From Rhyacophila brunnea (lineage: Eukaryota > Arthropoda > Insecta > Trichoptera > Rhyacophilidae), in contig JAGYXB010000830.1 in NCBI GenBank assembly GCA_022495005.1, forward strand, positions 62,001-126,000: 64,000 nucleotides of DNA, in the 5' to 3' direction. Below the pieces are notes generated by a model. That model saw only the letters and a list, made by a program, of their open reading frames with translations. It was not told where the DNA came from and ran no database searches. The position numbers and the translations under genes were made by a program. The first letter of the stretch is position 1; each line of letters opens with the position of its first letter. Below, in pieces: positions 54,003 through 63,870 of this stretch.

Positions 54003-54770
54003 GAAAAAAACAACAATATAAATGTATAACTTATTTCATATTTACAACTAACACTTAATAATTTGAAAATTATAATTGGGTTTATGAATTTATTTTGAGT
54101 TTTATGATATTAGAATTAAATAGGTAACTAAGCAAACATAACAATATTTTTGAATAAAAATATATAAAAAATATAGATGACTGAACCAGTTTACACGATA
54201 TTATGCAGCTTTAAAACTGAACTTAAAATATGAACAGCCAAGGCACAGCCTTGAGGTTCTAAGATGCTAACTGTCGTAAAACGTTTGAAAATCAAAATTT
54301 ACTTACCGTTTTTCAGTCTTCTTTGAACGTTTAATGGTATAATTTGATCTGGTAAACTTTCGTGCATTATCTGGAGACACTATTTCAAACTTTATTTGGA
54401 TTATTTTCCATTCTTTGACAATTATTTCGCTTAAAAACTTGAAGAGCACATCTTATATACAGAGAAACCTTTTTGCTGATGGGAGCCATATTGATAAAAT
54501 GCCACGACATGATTGGCCATTCTGAAAAAGTGCTACGTCGTGATTGGCTAAGACGAATGTGACCACGTTTGATATAAAAAGTCAATGGAGATGACTAAGT
54601 TTGAAAAAATCACAACTTTTATTTTGATTTTTTAAGCAGAAAATAAGGAGATAGACATGTCTGAAGTGAATATTATTATATAAAACAACACAAGCAGTCA
54701 TACCAATAAAAATCTCAAAAAAGTCAGTGACTGGAGATGGCCACGTTTGTTTTTTAACGTCACAGATAAT

Positions 54771-55148
54771 GTTATTATTTACTAGAAAGTTGCCGAATGG
54801 GTTTACAATTTAATAATATTACACAGTAAAGGATCTTATATGCAAGATACTTAACAGTTTCTCGAATCATCTTTCGGTTTCAATAAGTATATTATTGCGG
54901 AAACTCTGAGAAGATAATTATGCAAACTTGCCAGTGTTTCGTATGCATGGTTTATTAACACCTCCAAACCTCTAGTTATTTTCAAAACCATAATAATTAT
55001 TGTGATGGCAATATAGTTGCGACCAACCTATAGTTATTTTTTAATTATATGAAATCGTAGTTATTTATGTTGAAATCTTCAAAACAAATCTTAGACAACA
55101 AACTTAAAAAAAATTCAAACTGAACATTTTTAACTCTCAACCCGCCCG
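54771..55148. other. Unannotated stretch
   Basis: No feature recognised. Confidence 0.3.
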
Positions 55149-55683
55149 CAGTGGCAAAGGGTGGAGGTAGACTGTGAATATCCAACATAAATACTGCACA
55201 CTAAATTTTGTCAGTAATAAGTATTTGTTTTCATTGAAATAAGACTACAATTAATTACAGATGATGTTGGTTAGTTTTTAAAATTCAATTAAACCCTGCG
55301 AAAACCAAGCAATAATAGATAATAGTCAAAAAATACTCGTCTATCTAGGAAATATCTAAAATCATTCAATTAAACCACCATAAGTTTGGATATTTTATAG
55401 ATAGAATAATATTTTTTAACTATTATAGTTTGGTTAGGCAGGGCTTAATGAATTTAAAAAAAAATAACCAACAATGTGTGTAATTTGTATTTTTAATCCA
55501 ACGAAAACAAATAAGTATGAATGATGGTTTGGTTTAGGCAGTGTTTAATTGAATTTTAAAAACTAACCAACACCATCTGGAAATTGTACATTCAGTTCAA
55601 TGAAAAAATACGCATGACTGACAAAGTTTAATGTGCTCCATTTATGGCGAATCTTAACAGCTTACCTCCACCCTTCGCTACTG
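55149..55683. mobile_element. hAT-type MITE 'G', full length
   Basis: CAGTGGCAAAGGGTGGAGGT to TTACCTCCACCCTTCGCTAC then TG, 535 bp. Carries both inner arms and the ATTCAATTAAACCCTG site used by TTAA MITE 1 in copy C. No matching 8-bp flanks. Confidence 0.8.
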
Positions 55684-55704
55684 CGAAGCCCTACCTTTGG
55701 TTGT

Positions 55705-56010
55705 GGAGCATTTTTTTACGTCTGGGAATGTCTCGGGAACAGATACCAAAGACTGAAGTGCATTCAAGTATTCTGTGACTAGTTAACAGAGATTTTCAAA
55801 TGACAAATGCCGATGGGAGAGAGGGACACGGCGAGCCAACAAAAATGAAAGATTCTAATTAATACATATTATATAGTTTAAAAAACAGAGAAAAAATAAA
55901 ACGTACATACAAAATTGTGTGAAGAGATCTAATAAGACTAATTGGCTTTTTTGTCGACCAAGTCGGACGGCCCGATGGTTGACCCCAATAACTAGTTGGA
56001 TCGAATTGAG
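55705..56010 (-). pseudogene. R1-like LINE 3' fragment
   Basis: Minus strand GGGCCGTCCGACTTGGTCGA CAAAAAAGCCAATTAG (PSDLV-x-KAN) then a 3'UTR-like part with CTCTCCCATCGGC and TCCCGAGACATTCCCAG, parallel to 43840-44120. Decayed, next to MITE G. Confidence 0.6.
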
Positions 56011-56427
56011 CAAGTTATGAGATTATAACACAATACACCTATTATGTTATAATTAATTATAACATAATAAGTTATAATTACCTGCACCCTTTCACACAAC
56101 AGTGGCGTAGTTTCATTTAAGATTTGACATACATTGGCTCACACTTCAAAGGCTCGAATGGCTGCAAAAAGTAAATTGGAGCAAATCGTTATTATGATTG
56201 ATATCAATAGATGATGTAGATTGTCTTACTAAAATGAAGACTTGAAGTCAACAAACTGATTTTATCCATTAAAAGCAAGAAAATACACACCAAAGATGCC
56301 AAGGAGCTTGTGATCAAATAATCTTCTTTACCTGCATGATATGTGGTAACAAACAAAATAAATATCTATTACGATAACAGACGACTGTAAAAATTTCAAA
56401 TATTATAAAACAATATCCGTTTCTGGC
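56011..56427. other. Unannotated stretch
   Basis: Short TTATAATTA/TAATTATAA palindromes near 56045-56080. No gene recognised. Confidence 0.3.
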
Positions 56428-57600
56428 ACGATTACCCCTTGGACAAAATGCCCCCAGAAATTAATCCCCCGTATAAAAATAAAAACTTTTTAAATATACA
56501 AATTTTGGCACAACAAACAGCGGATAAAAAATCTATTATACACTGTTGGTATCATCACTGTGGTGTTTGATGTGTGGGTTATGGTGTTGAGGATGATGAT
56601 GAAGAAGTCGAAGATGTATGCAGGAGCGAGTTTTATTTGCAGCGTAACGATCGGTACAATAGTATAAATACAATGACAGTACATATTATCTACTGAGATA
56701 GTTACGAGCCAGGTACTTAGATTCGAGTGACATTTTGATAAATCATTATTCGTTATTTATAAAGTCAAAAGTAATACTTAAACATTATATTCCCGTACAT
56801 AATTATATTGAACGAGTCAGCGGTTTAAATACGAGTAGCTTGTGAATTTTATTTATTATTGCAGTCATAATATAATATGATACTATGGGAAAGGATTATT
56901 CGACTAATTTTCCATTGCGATACCGTATTTCATATCGCCAATCAATCTGCTGATCCAGCCAAACAGTAAACTTGTTTACCGTTATTTGAGTCGCTGAGAA
57001 ATTATTATTGCGGCCGAATAATTTCATACATTAAACAAATTAAAAAAATTAAAATATGGAAAAAAAAAGTATACGTACACGTCCTAATATGCACACTTCA
57101 AAGATTTCTTTTAAAATATTGTAATAAAATTATAACTCTAAATTCTCTTTAATACTATTATTTTAAATTATATTAAATCCTAACAATACCTATACACATT
57201 TAAGAAAAAAAAATCATTTGAAAATATGTACGTATTTTCTTTTATTATATTAATAATTGTGAATTCATGGTGGAAATGCATTTTATTATTAATAATTGTA
57301 ATAACAGAAGTTTTATGGTACTGATTCCCCTTTTTATTAATAACTGGACCGGTTTCGTCCGCCTCAAAGGAAAATTTGTGTTTTTATTAAAATTAATACT
57401 AATATACGTATCGAAACCTATTGAAAATATTCTAATATATTTGTGTATCTATTGTTTTGTTATGTCAAGGTAACTAAATTATATTTAAAGAGTTTTTATT
57501 TTTATATGAGGGGATTTCAAACAGGGGTTTTTTATCCTGGGGGTTATTGAAGGAGAGTAATGACCCGTGGAATTTTTGTCTTGTTACCCAATATCCGAAT
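56428..57600. mobile_element. Element with CCCC-word arrays at both ends
   Basis: The left end has spaced CCCC words (ACCCCTTGGACAAAATGCCC, AATTAATCCCCCG) before TATAAAAATAAAAACT. The right end inverted has CCCCCAGGATAAAAAACCCC, AAATCCCC, then TATAAAAATAAAAACT. Inside, 57255-57375 matches repeat P, and 56590-56660 shares GGAGCGAGTTTTATTTGCA with 21990. No coding frame. Confidence 0.5.
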
Positions 57601-58052
57601 GATTAAATTTAGCTGTTTTTTTATATAAAATTTGTAAAAAGTATTTTTGTTATCTTGGTCCTTATGGTGTTACGGCCGAATCGTAGTAATATCGACCCGA
57701 GAGCTTATCTTGGAGGAAGTGATATCAAGTGTAATGAAGGCTCTATGAGTAAGCTCATAGCGTTCGAGAAGATTTAATAGCCTAATAGGAAGTACAGGAT
57801 AAGAACTCAATTGTTTAGCACTATGTAAGCATTTAAGTTTGCGACGTAATCGCGCTGTTGGCGGATATTTCACTAGTGAATCAGAGTCTTTAATAATAAT
57901 CATTTTGCGTATTATTTTGTTATTTCTGTACATAATAGTTAACTATTTTAATTGGCTCTATAATGCGGTATAGAATTTGACCTCTTCTTGAGGATGTTTT
58001 CATATAAATATTTTTAAGTGGAATAGTTGTATAACATTCGATCATCTAAATC
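57601..58052. other. Unannotated stretch
   Basis: An 87-codon minus frame (57670-57933) matches no family known to me. Confidence 0.3.
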
Positions 58053-58792
58053 AGTGCTCTTAAACCTTTTAACACCCGCGGCCCGGTGAACATAAGAGAA
58101 ATATTTTGCGGACCGTTGTCAGCCAGAAATAATAACCATTATAGATAGAATTTTATTTATTAAATCTTATGTTTTAAAATTACAACTTTTGGTTAGTGTC
58201 ACATCTGCTGCTGCTTTGTGGTTGCAGCATTGTTTCTGAGAGACAAAGCGCTGCATTAACATCCATTCGATTTCTCTGTTTGGTTTTTATTATTGATATA
58301 GGAAAAATTCTTTTCATATAAATAAGAAATTGAAAAAATTACCAATAATCTGATCTTTATAATTATTCGGAGTTGGATATTCTTTATAAAGGGATATCAA
58401 AAATTGAAACAATGATTGTATTTTATGTCTGGGCACCAGAGTGATATCAGAAGATAGCTCGATCAGCCTTTTTTCGAGGATCAAGTGCGCATGATTTAAA
58501 ATCGTCCAAAAAGAGGTTAGAGGTCCGCCTTTACATAGATCTTAATTTTCAGAGAAATATGTATTAAAGTTTTCAGCTAACGCTTTTAAAAGTTGACTTA
58601 TGATATTGAATATGACTTTCTGGTTAATATCAGCAGCATTCAAAAATTCTCCCAGCATTTCATCTAGTACGAATTCCCCGAATCGTGTAGCGATATAGTT
58701 GGTTGATAGCATGATGAAAGCTTTCGTGGACCTGTAGTAAAATCTTGCGAACCGGCGCCGGCCCGCGGACCACCGGTTGAATAGTGACTATT
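58053..58792 (-). pseudogene. hAT relic with ZBED-like transposase fragment
   Basis: Ends are of the CAGTGCTCTTAAACCTTTTA / GCGGCCCGG type, with inverted GGTGGTCCGCGGGCC on the right. Minus frame DEMLGEFLNAADINQKVIFN, IISQLLKALAENFNTYFS resembles the middle of insect ZBED5/SCAND3-like hAT transposases (an L-KAL-x-x-NF-x-x-YF segment). Frames break before and after, so it is dead. Confidence 0.6.
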
Positions 58793-59302
58793 TCCAGTTT
58801 GGTTGATTTAAATAGGCACTCTAATAATTGATAATGATTTGCTGACCCAAAAGATTAATAAGTACGTAAACCATGGACAGATCTCTCACAGGTTTCCTAT
58901 TAGCAAGTATGTTCGCCAAGGCGACACGATCTCCCCCAAATTATTCATAGCTACTCTGGAAGATCTATCTATTCAGGCTACTCTACTGGGAGAAGAGAAG
59001 AATCGCCATTAAAGGCGAATATCTCAGTTACCTACGTTTTGCAGATGGCATTGTTGTCTTTGCGAATGACCCAGCAGAGCTTTAGAACAGGGTGCAGGAG
59101 CTTGTAAATGAGGCCCACAAAGTAGGATTAAATATAAATGTTTACAAGACAATAGTAATGATAAACTGCTTTGCTGAACCAAAAGCGATCCTTATTAATT
59201 GCATTCAAATGGAACGGGTCAACAACTACGTCTATCTCGGACAGAAAATGTCAATTATTGACGGATGTATATATGACGAAATCACCCGTGAGCAAAACTA
59301 GG

Positions 59303-59815
59303 TACAAGTCGGTTTACGGGAAGCCGCGCCAATTTTCATGGCCGATTTTGGCAAAATTCATGAATTCATGAATAAAACCTAACCTGACCTAACCTAACTT
59401 AAGACGATACATCAGTGAAACGGCAAATAATTTAAACTATGGGCGCGACGAAATTTTGGACTCGCTAGCAGTCTGAGAGCGAACGTCGAGGTGTCAATAC
59501 GTCAATTTGTTTCGTGATGGCGACGGGGGTATTAATTCTTAAATCGTGTAAAGATGACTAAAAACGTTACCCATTTACTTTAAAAAGAAAACATGTCAAT
59601 CAATATATTATTATTGTTACTAATAGAACAATAAACAGAACATTAAATGGACGCATGATGGATTTATATGACAAATTATATTTCGGTCGGCATGCGTCAT
59701 TTGCACCTCAACTGAGATATAGCCTTAACCCAACCGAATCTAACAAATAATCCAGTATATCGGCTATTTTCAAAATTTGTTAGCCGCTGACTTCCCTTAA
59801 ACCGACAAGAACTCA
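59303..59815 (-). repeat. T-family element, copy 7, inside the RTE
   Basis: Left ACAAGTCGGTTTACGGGAAG and right inverted TTGTCGGTTTAAGGGAAGTC are its TIRs. Contains TTTTGGCAAAATTCATGAAT, CCTAACCTGACCTAACC, AATAATCCAGTATATCGGCT. Split at its TTAA by TTAA MITE 2. Confidence 0.8.
59399..59728. mobile_element. TTAA-flanked MITE 2, copy 2
   Basis: TTAA GACGATACATCAGTGAAACG at the left; CAACTGAGATATAGCC TTAA at the right, 322 bp inside. Compare T copy 6 (15086-15115), where CTAACTTAACATAACCG is uninterrupted: it is a natural empty site with a single TTAA. Homologous to 36392-36713. Confidence 0.85.
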
Positions 59816-60140
59816 AAATGATATGGAGCGCATATAAGCAGGCATTTGCATAGTAGGCATAGTAGGTAGTACTTAAAACAAATACAACAACTACGAGTAG
59901 CGCAACGTGGCATGGAAAAATGCATGTTTGGCATAAGGTAAAATAACCACAAAAGAAACCAATGGATTAGGAAGCAGACAAGAGTACATTATGTGATAGA
60001 AGTCGACAAGCTAATGAAATGGAAATGGGCCGGATATGTCATTTAGCAAGTGGATACCTGCTGGATAATTAATGCAGTCATACATCGGTACCCAACTCGT
60101 TGGATCGACGAACACATAAAGTTTGACGTCTGTTTTGAGT

Positions 60141-60685
60141 GAGTGCTCTCACCTTTAAGCTATCACATATGATTCATGCGAATTACTCCGTATAACTACG
60201 TTTTAACTCAGGTATTTAAAATTTTCGCCAATCAAGATGCAATCTGTTTTGTGATCAATTAAAGTGTGAAATGAAATTATTTTTTATCCAATACTGAATA
60301 TAGATTATATACACAAGTTAGATTCTTTAATATAGAAACAAACATGAGTGTATGCATATTTTTCAGGAAAGCGAATTCCGGAAAATGTGAGTAAAATTTT
60401 ATTAGCCAATATTTTAAATTGGTTCAGTAATCAAATCATTCAATTCACTGGAAAGGTTTTATTACATCGGCTTTCAAAATGAGTGCTTGGAAACAATATT
60501 ATTTTTTTCATTGATCATTCATTTTCAGATTCAGATTCATACTTAAATAAACATAATTTAAATAAAAAAAATAAATAAAAAGAGTAATATTATTAGAAAT
60601 GCCTATTAATGCAGGTAATTCTATTACGTATACATACTAATGTATTTGAGAATTAATATTTTACGGTTTGAATGAAAAGTAAATG
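60141..60685. other. Unannotated stretch
   Basis: AT-rich, no feature recognised. Confidence 0.3.
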
Positions 60686-60809
60686 CAGGGCTCGAAATGG
60701 ACCGGAACGCACCGGAGCGCCGTTCCGGTTCATAAAATCCACAAAATTATTGCTCCGTCATAAAATTATCGAGTGCTCCGGTTCGTAAAATTTTCCATTT
60801 CGAGCGCTG
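60686..60809. mobile_element. 124-bp hAT MITE with perfect 8-bp TSD
   Basis: CAGGGCTCGAAATGGACCGG to TTTTCCATTTCGAGCGCTG. Inverted ends CAGSGCTCGAAATGGA. Flanked by AGTAAATG at 60678-60685 and 60810-60817, identical. Inner GTTCCGGTTCATAAAAT/ CTCCGGTTCGTAAAAT words repeat. Non-coding. Confidence 0.85.
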
Positions 60810-60869
60810 AGTAAATGACAATACTATAAGAATCTATCTGGTTTCTCTCTTACTACAATCAGAGAACAG

Positions 60870-60975
60870 GGAACAAACACAATTTGAAAAACAATATGTG
60901 TACTTGCCCGACCCAGGATTCGAGTCTGGGACCCACGACATTATAAGTCTACGCTTAAGCCGCTATTTATGAATA
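60870..60975 (-). mobile_element. tRNA-derived SINE S1g head
   Basis: Minus strand: GCGGCTTAAGCGTAGACTTA, ATGTCGTGGGTCCCAG, B-box-like ACTCGAATCC, TGGGTCGGGCAAGTACACAT, ATTGTTTTTCAAATTGTG. The distal body is missing. Confidence 0.65.
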
Positions 60976-60984
60976 AAATTCTAA

Positions 60985-61122
60985 GTTTTCAACGCTAACC
61001 AACAAACACTATCTACACATTGCTGTTGTATTTCAATGAAAACAAATACGCTCGACTGACAAAGTTTAGTATGCACTATTTATGTCGGATCTTAACAGCT
61101 TGCCTTCACCCTTCGTCACTGA
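60985..61122 (+). mobile_element. hAT-type MITE right end (H)
   Basis: CTAACCAACAAACACTATCT, CGACTGACAAAGTTTAGTAT, to CTTCACCCTTCGTCACTG. 76 bp from the candidate Dgk exon 3, so it flanks the anomalous exon. Left half missing. Confidence 0.7.
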
Positions 61123-61197
61123 AATACCTATATAATATACGATAGTACAGTACAATAATGACATTATAATATAACCAATGAAAAATTACGATCTTAC

Positions 61198-61271
61198 CTG
61201 GATAGATCATCAGGTGTTTTGACGTCCAGGAATGTATCCAAGAATCTTCTTAAGCCCTCATAGTCGATATC
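61198..61271 (-). CDS. Dgk: Diacylglycerol kinase exon 3, on the opposite strand
   Basis: Minus-strand exon between TTATTGTTTCAG and GTAAGA. It opens in phase 0 and reads DIDYEGLRRFLDTFLDVKTP then DDLS with two bases over. Type I diacylglycerol kinases have (D/T)ID(Y/F)EGFKLFM-x-T(F/Y)L-x-x-x-PD directly after the segment encoded by exon 2, whose end is phase 0, so sequence and phase both fit. Orientation does not: exons 1 and 2 are on the + strand 41-43 kb away. Either an inversion (real or assembly) or a second Dgk gene entering from beyond 64 kb. No further exon was recognised at lower coordinates. Confidence 0.75.
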
Positions 61272-61338
61272 CTGAAACAATAAGAAAACAAAGATAAGTA
61301 CCCACATTATAAACACAAATAACATGCAACGGTAATAG

Positions 61339-61560
61339 CAGGGAATTCAGAAATAATGGGAACTGAAATACTTAACGGGTGTGGAGAAACAAGCAACCGA
61401 TCTCGAGTGTGGAAAAATATGGGATGAACGTGAACACGTTCTGACAACTGCTCTCGTTTTATGCACTGACACTCATTCAATATCGGTGTATTTGAAATTA
61501 TAACACACACTATTGCACGTCTATAATGTGTGTTTCATCTTTGTATAACACTTATATATT
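61339..61560. repeat. Dispersed repeat D1, copy 2
   Basis: Same orientation as 91-335. AGAAATAATGGGAACTGAAA, AACCGATCTCGAGTGTGGAA, ACTATTGCACGTCTATAATG. 67 bp upstream (minus-strand sense) of Dgk exon 3, so it would be intronic. Confidence 0.75.
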
Positions 61561-61739
61561 CTGTACTCATAAACTGTAGTGTATTGGGTTATAGCCGGAT
61601 CAGAATTACATTATTTTATTAATCTATTCTGTGACTATAATAAACCACTAGACCCAATTATAGTAGCGTATTAGTATCAGTGAAACACTCTGGCTTGAGA
61701 AACCTACAAAGATGTTTATAACCTACAGAATTATGTGTT

Positions 61740-61990
61740 CTTGTTCTGCTTTAAAAATTCTAAATCCAATATATTGTGTGAAATTGCTAAGGAGGCGTCT
61801 CATTTTAAGAAAGGCACTCCTTGCGATCTCAATTCTAGTTTTTATTTCCTGAGACTGGTCCCATTTCTCATTGGTTCGCTGTTAATTACAAAATTTGTGT
61901 TGGTGTCTGGTGTCGCTATTTTTGATACTAGTAATAGTTTTGTTTTATTGAGGTTCATTTTTAAACCATAAGAATTAATAATATAATAAT
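61740..61990 (-). pseudogene. LINE reverse transcriptase fragment (group 2)
   Basis: Minus strand GLKMNLNKTKLLLVSK, VINSEP, then in another frame EIKTRIEIARSAFLKMRRLL. Insect endonuclease-RT proteins carry GLKMN-x-x-KTK...(D/E)I(K/R)-RI-x-IA-x-x-(A/S)F between the RT core and C-terminus. Frameshifts make it dead. Confidence 0.7.
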
Positions 61991-62543
61991 TAATTAGATA
62001 TTCTAGATTATAAAAATCCATATATAAAGTTTTATTTTGTTATGAAAATACGATTGGCATTTTTATTATAAAAATATTATGACGGGTTTCTCTTTCAACA
62101 GAAAAAAAAACTCTTTTTCTAAACAGAACTGTCAACATGACAGAATTCAAATATAGAATCCATTCAAAAGTTATAAAAATAGAGATGTCCCCTGTAACAT
62201 CTTAATCGACATTCGACCGCTAGATTCACCCCATCCCAACGAATAATAAGCGATGACGTTTCTTTTGCGGATTCAAATATTGGGTTATGTCTATAAGCCC
62301 TCTGCGACCTTTGAACTTTTCGGTGTCGTTTGCGAGAGTGGGAAAGCGAGAACGCCACTCGCTTATCGTTGGCCACCGGGGAGGGGGTAGATAACAGGGA
62401 GATTTAGTTTTTTTTTTATTTCAACTAGGTATCTACTTAAAGGGATTAGGCACTGCTGTGTTGACATTGAAAAAAAAAACAATTATCGGTAAACTGTCAC
62501 GCATAATACTGACAAACTGGAAGATTGTGTAGGTACTTTATAC
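61991..62543. other. Unannotated stretch
   Basis: A 70-codon minus frame (62164-62376), rich in Arg and Ser, has no recognised family. No other feature. Confidence 0.3.
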
Positions 62544-62620
62544 AGTGATGTCCCTAGACAAAATGCCGCCCCCAGATAGTGCCAACATGCCGCCACATTT
62601 TTTTTATACAGTATTTTTTA
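62544..62620 (+). mobile_element. CAGTG hAT-like left end
   Basis: CAGTGATGTCCCTAGACAAA ATGCCGCCCCCAGATAGTGC matches the left end at 12180 (CAGTGGCGTCTCTAGGTAAA GTGCCGCCC). No right partner in the window. Confidence 0.5.
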
Positions 62621-62699
62621 TCATCTTTTCATGACTCCAATATCTAAGCAATGGATACATTACTAACAAGATAATATACCACTAAATCTAATTCTAAAT

Positions 62700-62943
62700 C
62701 ACCCACGGTGGCCGCGCGGCTTAAGCGTTGGACTATAACGCCGTGGGTCCTAGGTTCGAATCTTGGGTCTGGCAAGTACACATGTTGTTTTTCAATTTGT
62801 GTCTGTCAGGGTATGGACCTAATATGTTGAGCAAGTGGCTGACATCCATTTCTCGTAAAAAAAATCTGTTAATACAAACCTCTACTCTGTGGAGGCCCAT
62901 ATGATCTTATTTAGATCGGACACGGTCGGAAGAAAGAAGAAAG
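62700..62943 (+). mobile_element. tRNA-derived SINE S1h, full-length reference copy
   Basis: 244 bp. Head ACGGTGGCCGCGCGGCTTAA with A-box region, GCGTT/AACGC stem, B-box AGGTTCGAATC, body TTGTTTTTCAATTTGTGTCT, GTTGAGCAAGTGGCTGACAT, CTACTCTGTGGAGGCCCATA, ATGATCTTATTTAGATCG and a purine tail. Flanked by AAATCTAATTCTAAAT (62684-62699) and AAATCTAATATAAAT (62944-62958), a target duplication. Confidence 0.9.
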
Positions 62944-62958
62944 AAATCTAATATAAAT

Positions 62959-63410
62959 GCGATCTCTGCTTCAATAGATAATATTGCGAGTCTACGGCTT
63001 CAGATAGGTACATTTAAAAATACACCTGACCACTTCCTAAACTCGCGAGCGGCATGTTTGGATAAATTTTAAATTAGGTATGCACTGTTCTCGAAGAACG
63101 TAACGTCTAAGGACAGCGGAAGTAAACTAGACATCGCGAACCCGACAAAAAATATTGCCCCGTTGAAACTTTTATAGTATCCTTTGTTTCCAACCAGTGA
63201 GCTTATTTTTTTAATGGAAAGATATTTTCGTTATTACTACGTAAATATTTATACATATACCTAATGATTCTCCTCGATTTGCCGCTCTTTGGGTAACTAC
63301 CAACCCCAGCGACGCTCAATCGGCCTACCCCCACAGGACGTCACTGACTTTATAAATATATTATATTCTATCCTTTTATGCTTACATTGCATTTTATTTC
63401 ATTTTATATT
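62959..63410. other. Unannotated stretch
   Basis: No feature recognised. Confidence 0.3.
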
Positions 63411-63414
63411 ACGG

Positions 63415-63815
63415 TTAAAAGTGCGTATCCGGAAATTTGTACGTAAACAGTTCACCGCAGGACACTTATTCGTGCGCCGCAGTACGTGAAACATGAGTTC
63501 GTGTAACATTTAATCAAATGACGAGTTCTTCGTTGAACATTTCACCGTGGAGTATATTTGTACGTATGCTACAATATGTGGCAAATTTTATGAGATGTCT
63601 TGACTAGGTTAGGTTAGGTTAGGGTTAATCTAATTGGAACAGTACTATTTGCAAACTATCGCAGCATTTTGTACAAATGTATTACACGGTGAAATGTTCA
63701 ACGAAGAACTCGTCATTTGATAAAATGTTATACGAACTCATGTTTCACGCACTGCGGCGCACGAATAAGTGTCCCACGATGAACTGCATACGTACAACTT
63801 ACATGTAACCTTAAA
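63415..63815. repeat. T-family fold-back element, copy 8 (long arms)
   Basis: Arms of about 160 bp: left CACTTATTCGTGCGCCGCAG, TTCGTGTAACATTTAATCAA, ATGACGAGTTCTTCGTTGAA; the right arm is the reverse (TTCAACGAAGAACTCGTCAT and on). The spacer contains TAGGTTAGGTTAGGTTAGGG at 63606. Outer ends GTATCCGGAAATTTGTACGT and GTACAACTTACATGTAACC tie it to T copies 1 and 2. Confidence 0.85.
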
Positions 63816-63870
63816 AGTGATGTTACTTTTATACTTCCACGTCATACGTGGCGTTGAAGAATGTTGGTGT

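Larger units (their letters stand above)
51782..54770. mobile_element. Large TIR element enclosing the satellite
   Basis: Left TGTGACGCTAAAAAACAAAC GTAGCCATCTCC (51784 on); right inverted TGTGACGTTAAAAAACAAAC GTGGCCATCTCC (to 54764). Subterminal GGAGATGGCTATGTTTG-like words repeat at 51980, 52043, 54585 and 54731. No transposase. The 1.9-kb satellite element lies inside. Superfamily unknown. Confidence 0.7.
58855..60140 (+). pseudogene. RTE-clade LINE fragment (copy f), with nested insertions
   Basis: Plus strand: FPISKYVRQGDTISPKLFIA, LRFADGIVVFANDPAEL (catalytic FADD changed to FADG), HKVGLNINVYKTIVMINCFA, NYVYLGQKMSIIDGCIYDEI, then at 59303 a T element interrupts. It resumes at 59820 with ATGGAGCGCAT, then LRVAQRGMEKCMFGI, NQWIRKQTRVHYVIE, LMKWKWAGYVI. 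Stops, a small deletion before FADG, and no 3' tail. Confidence 0.85.
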
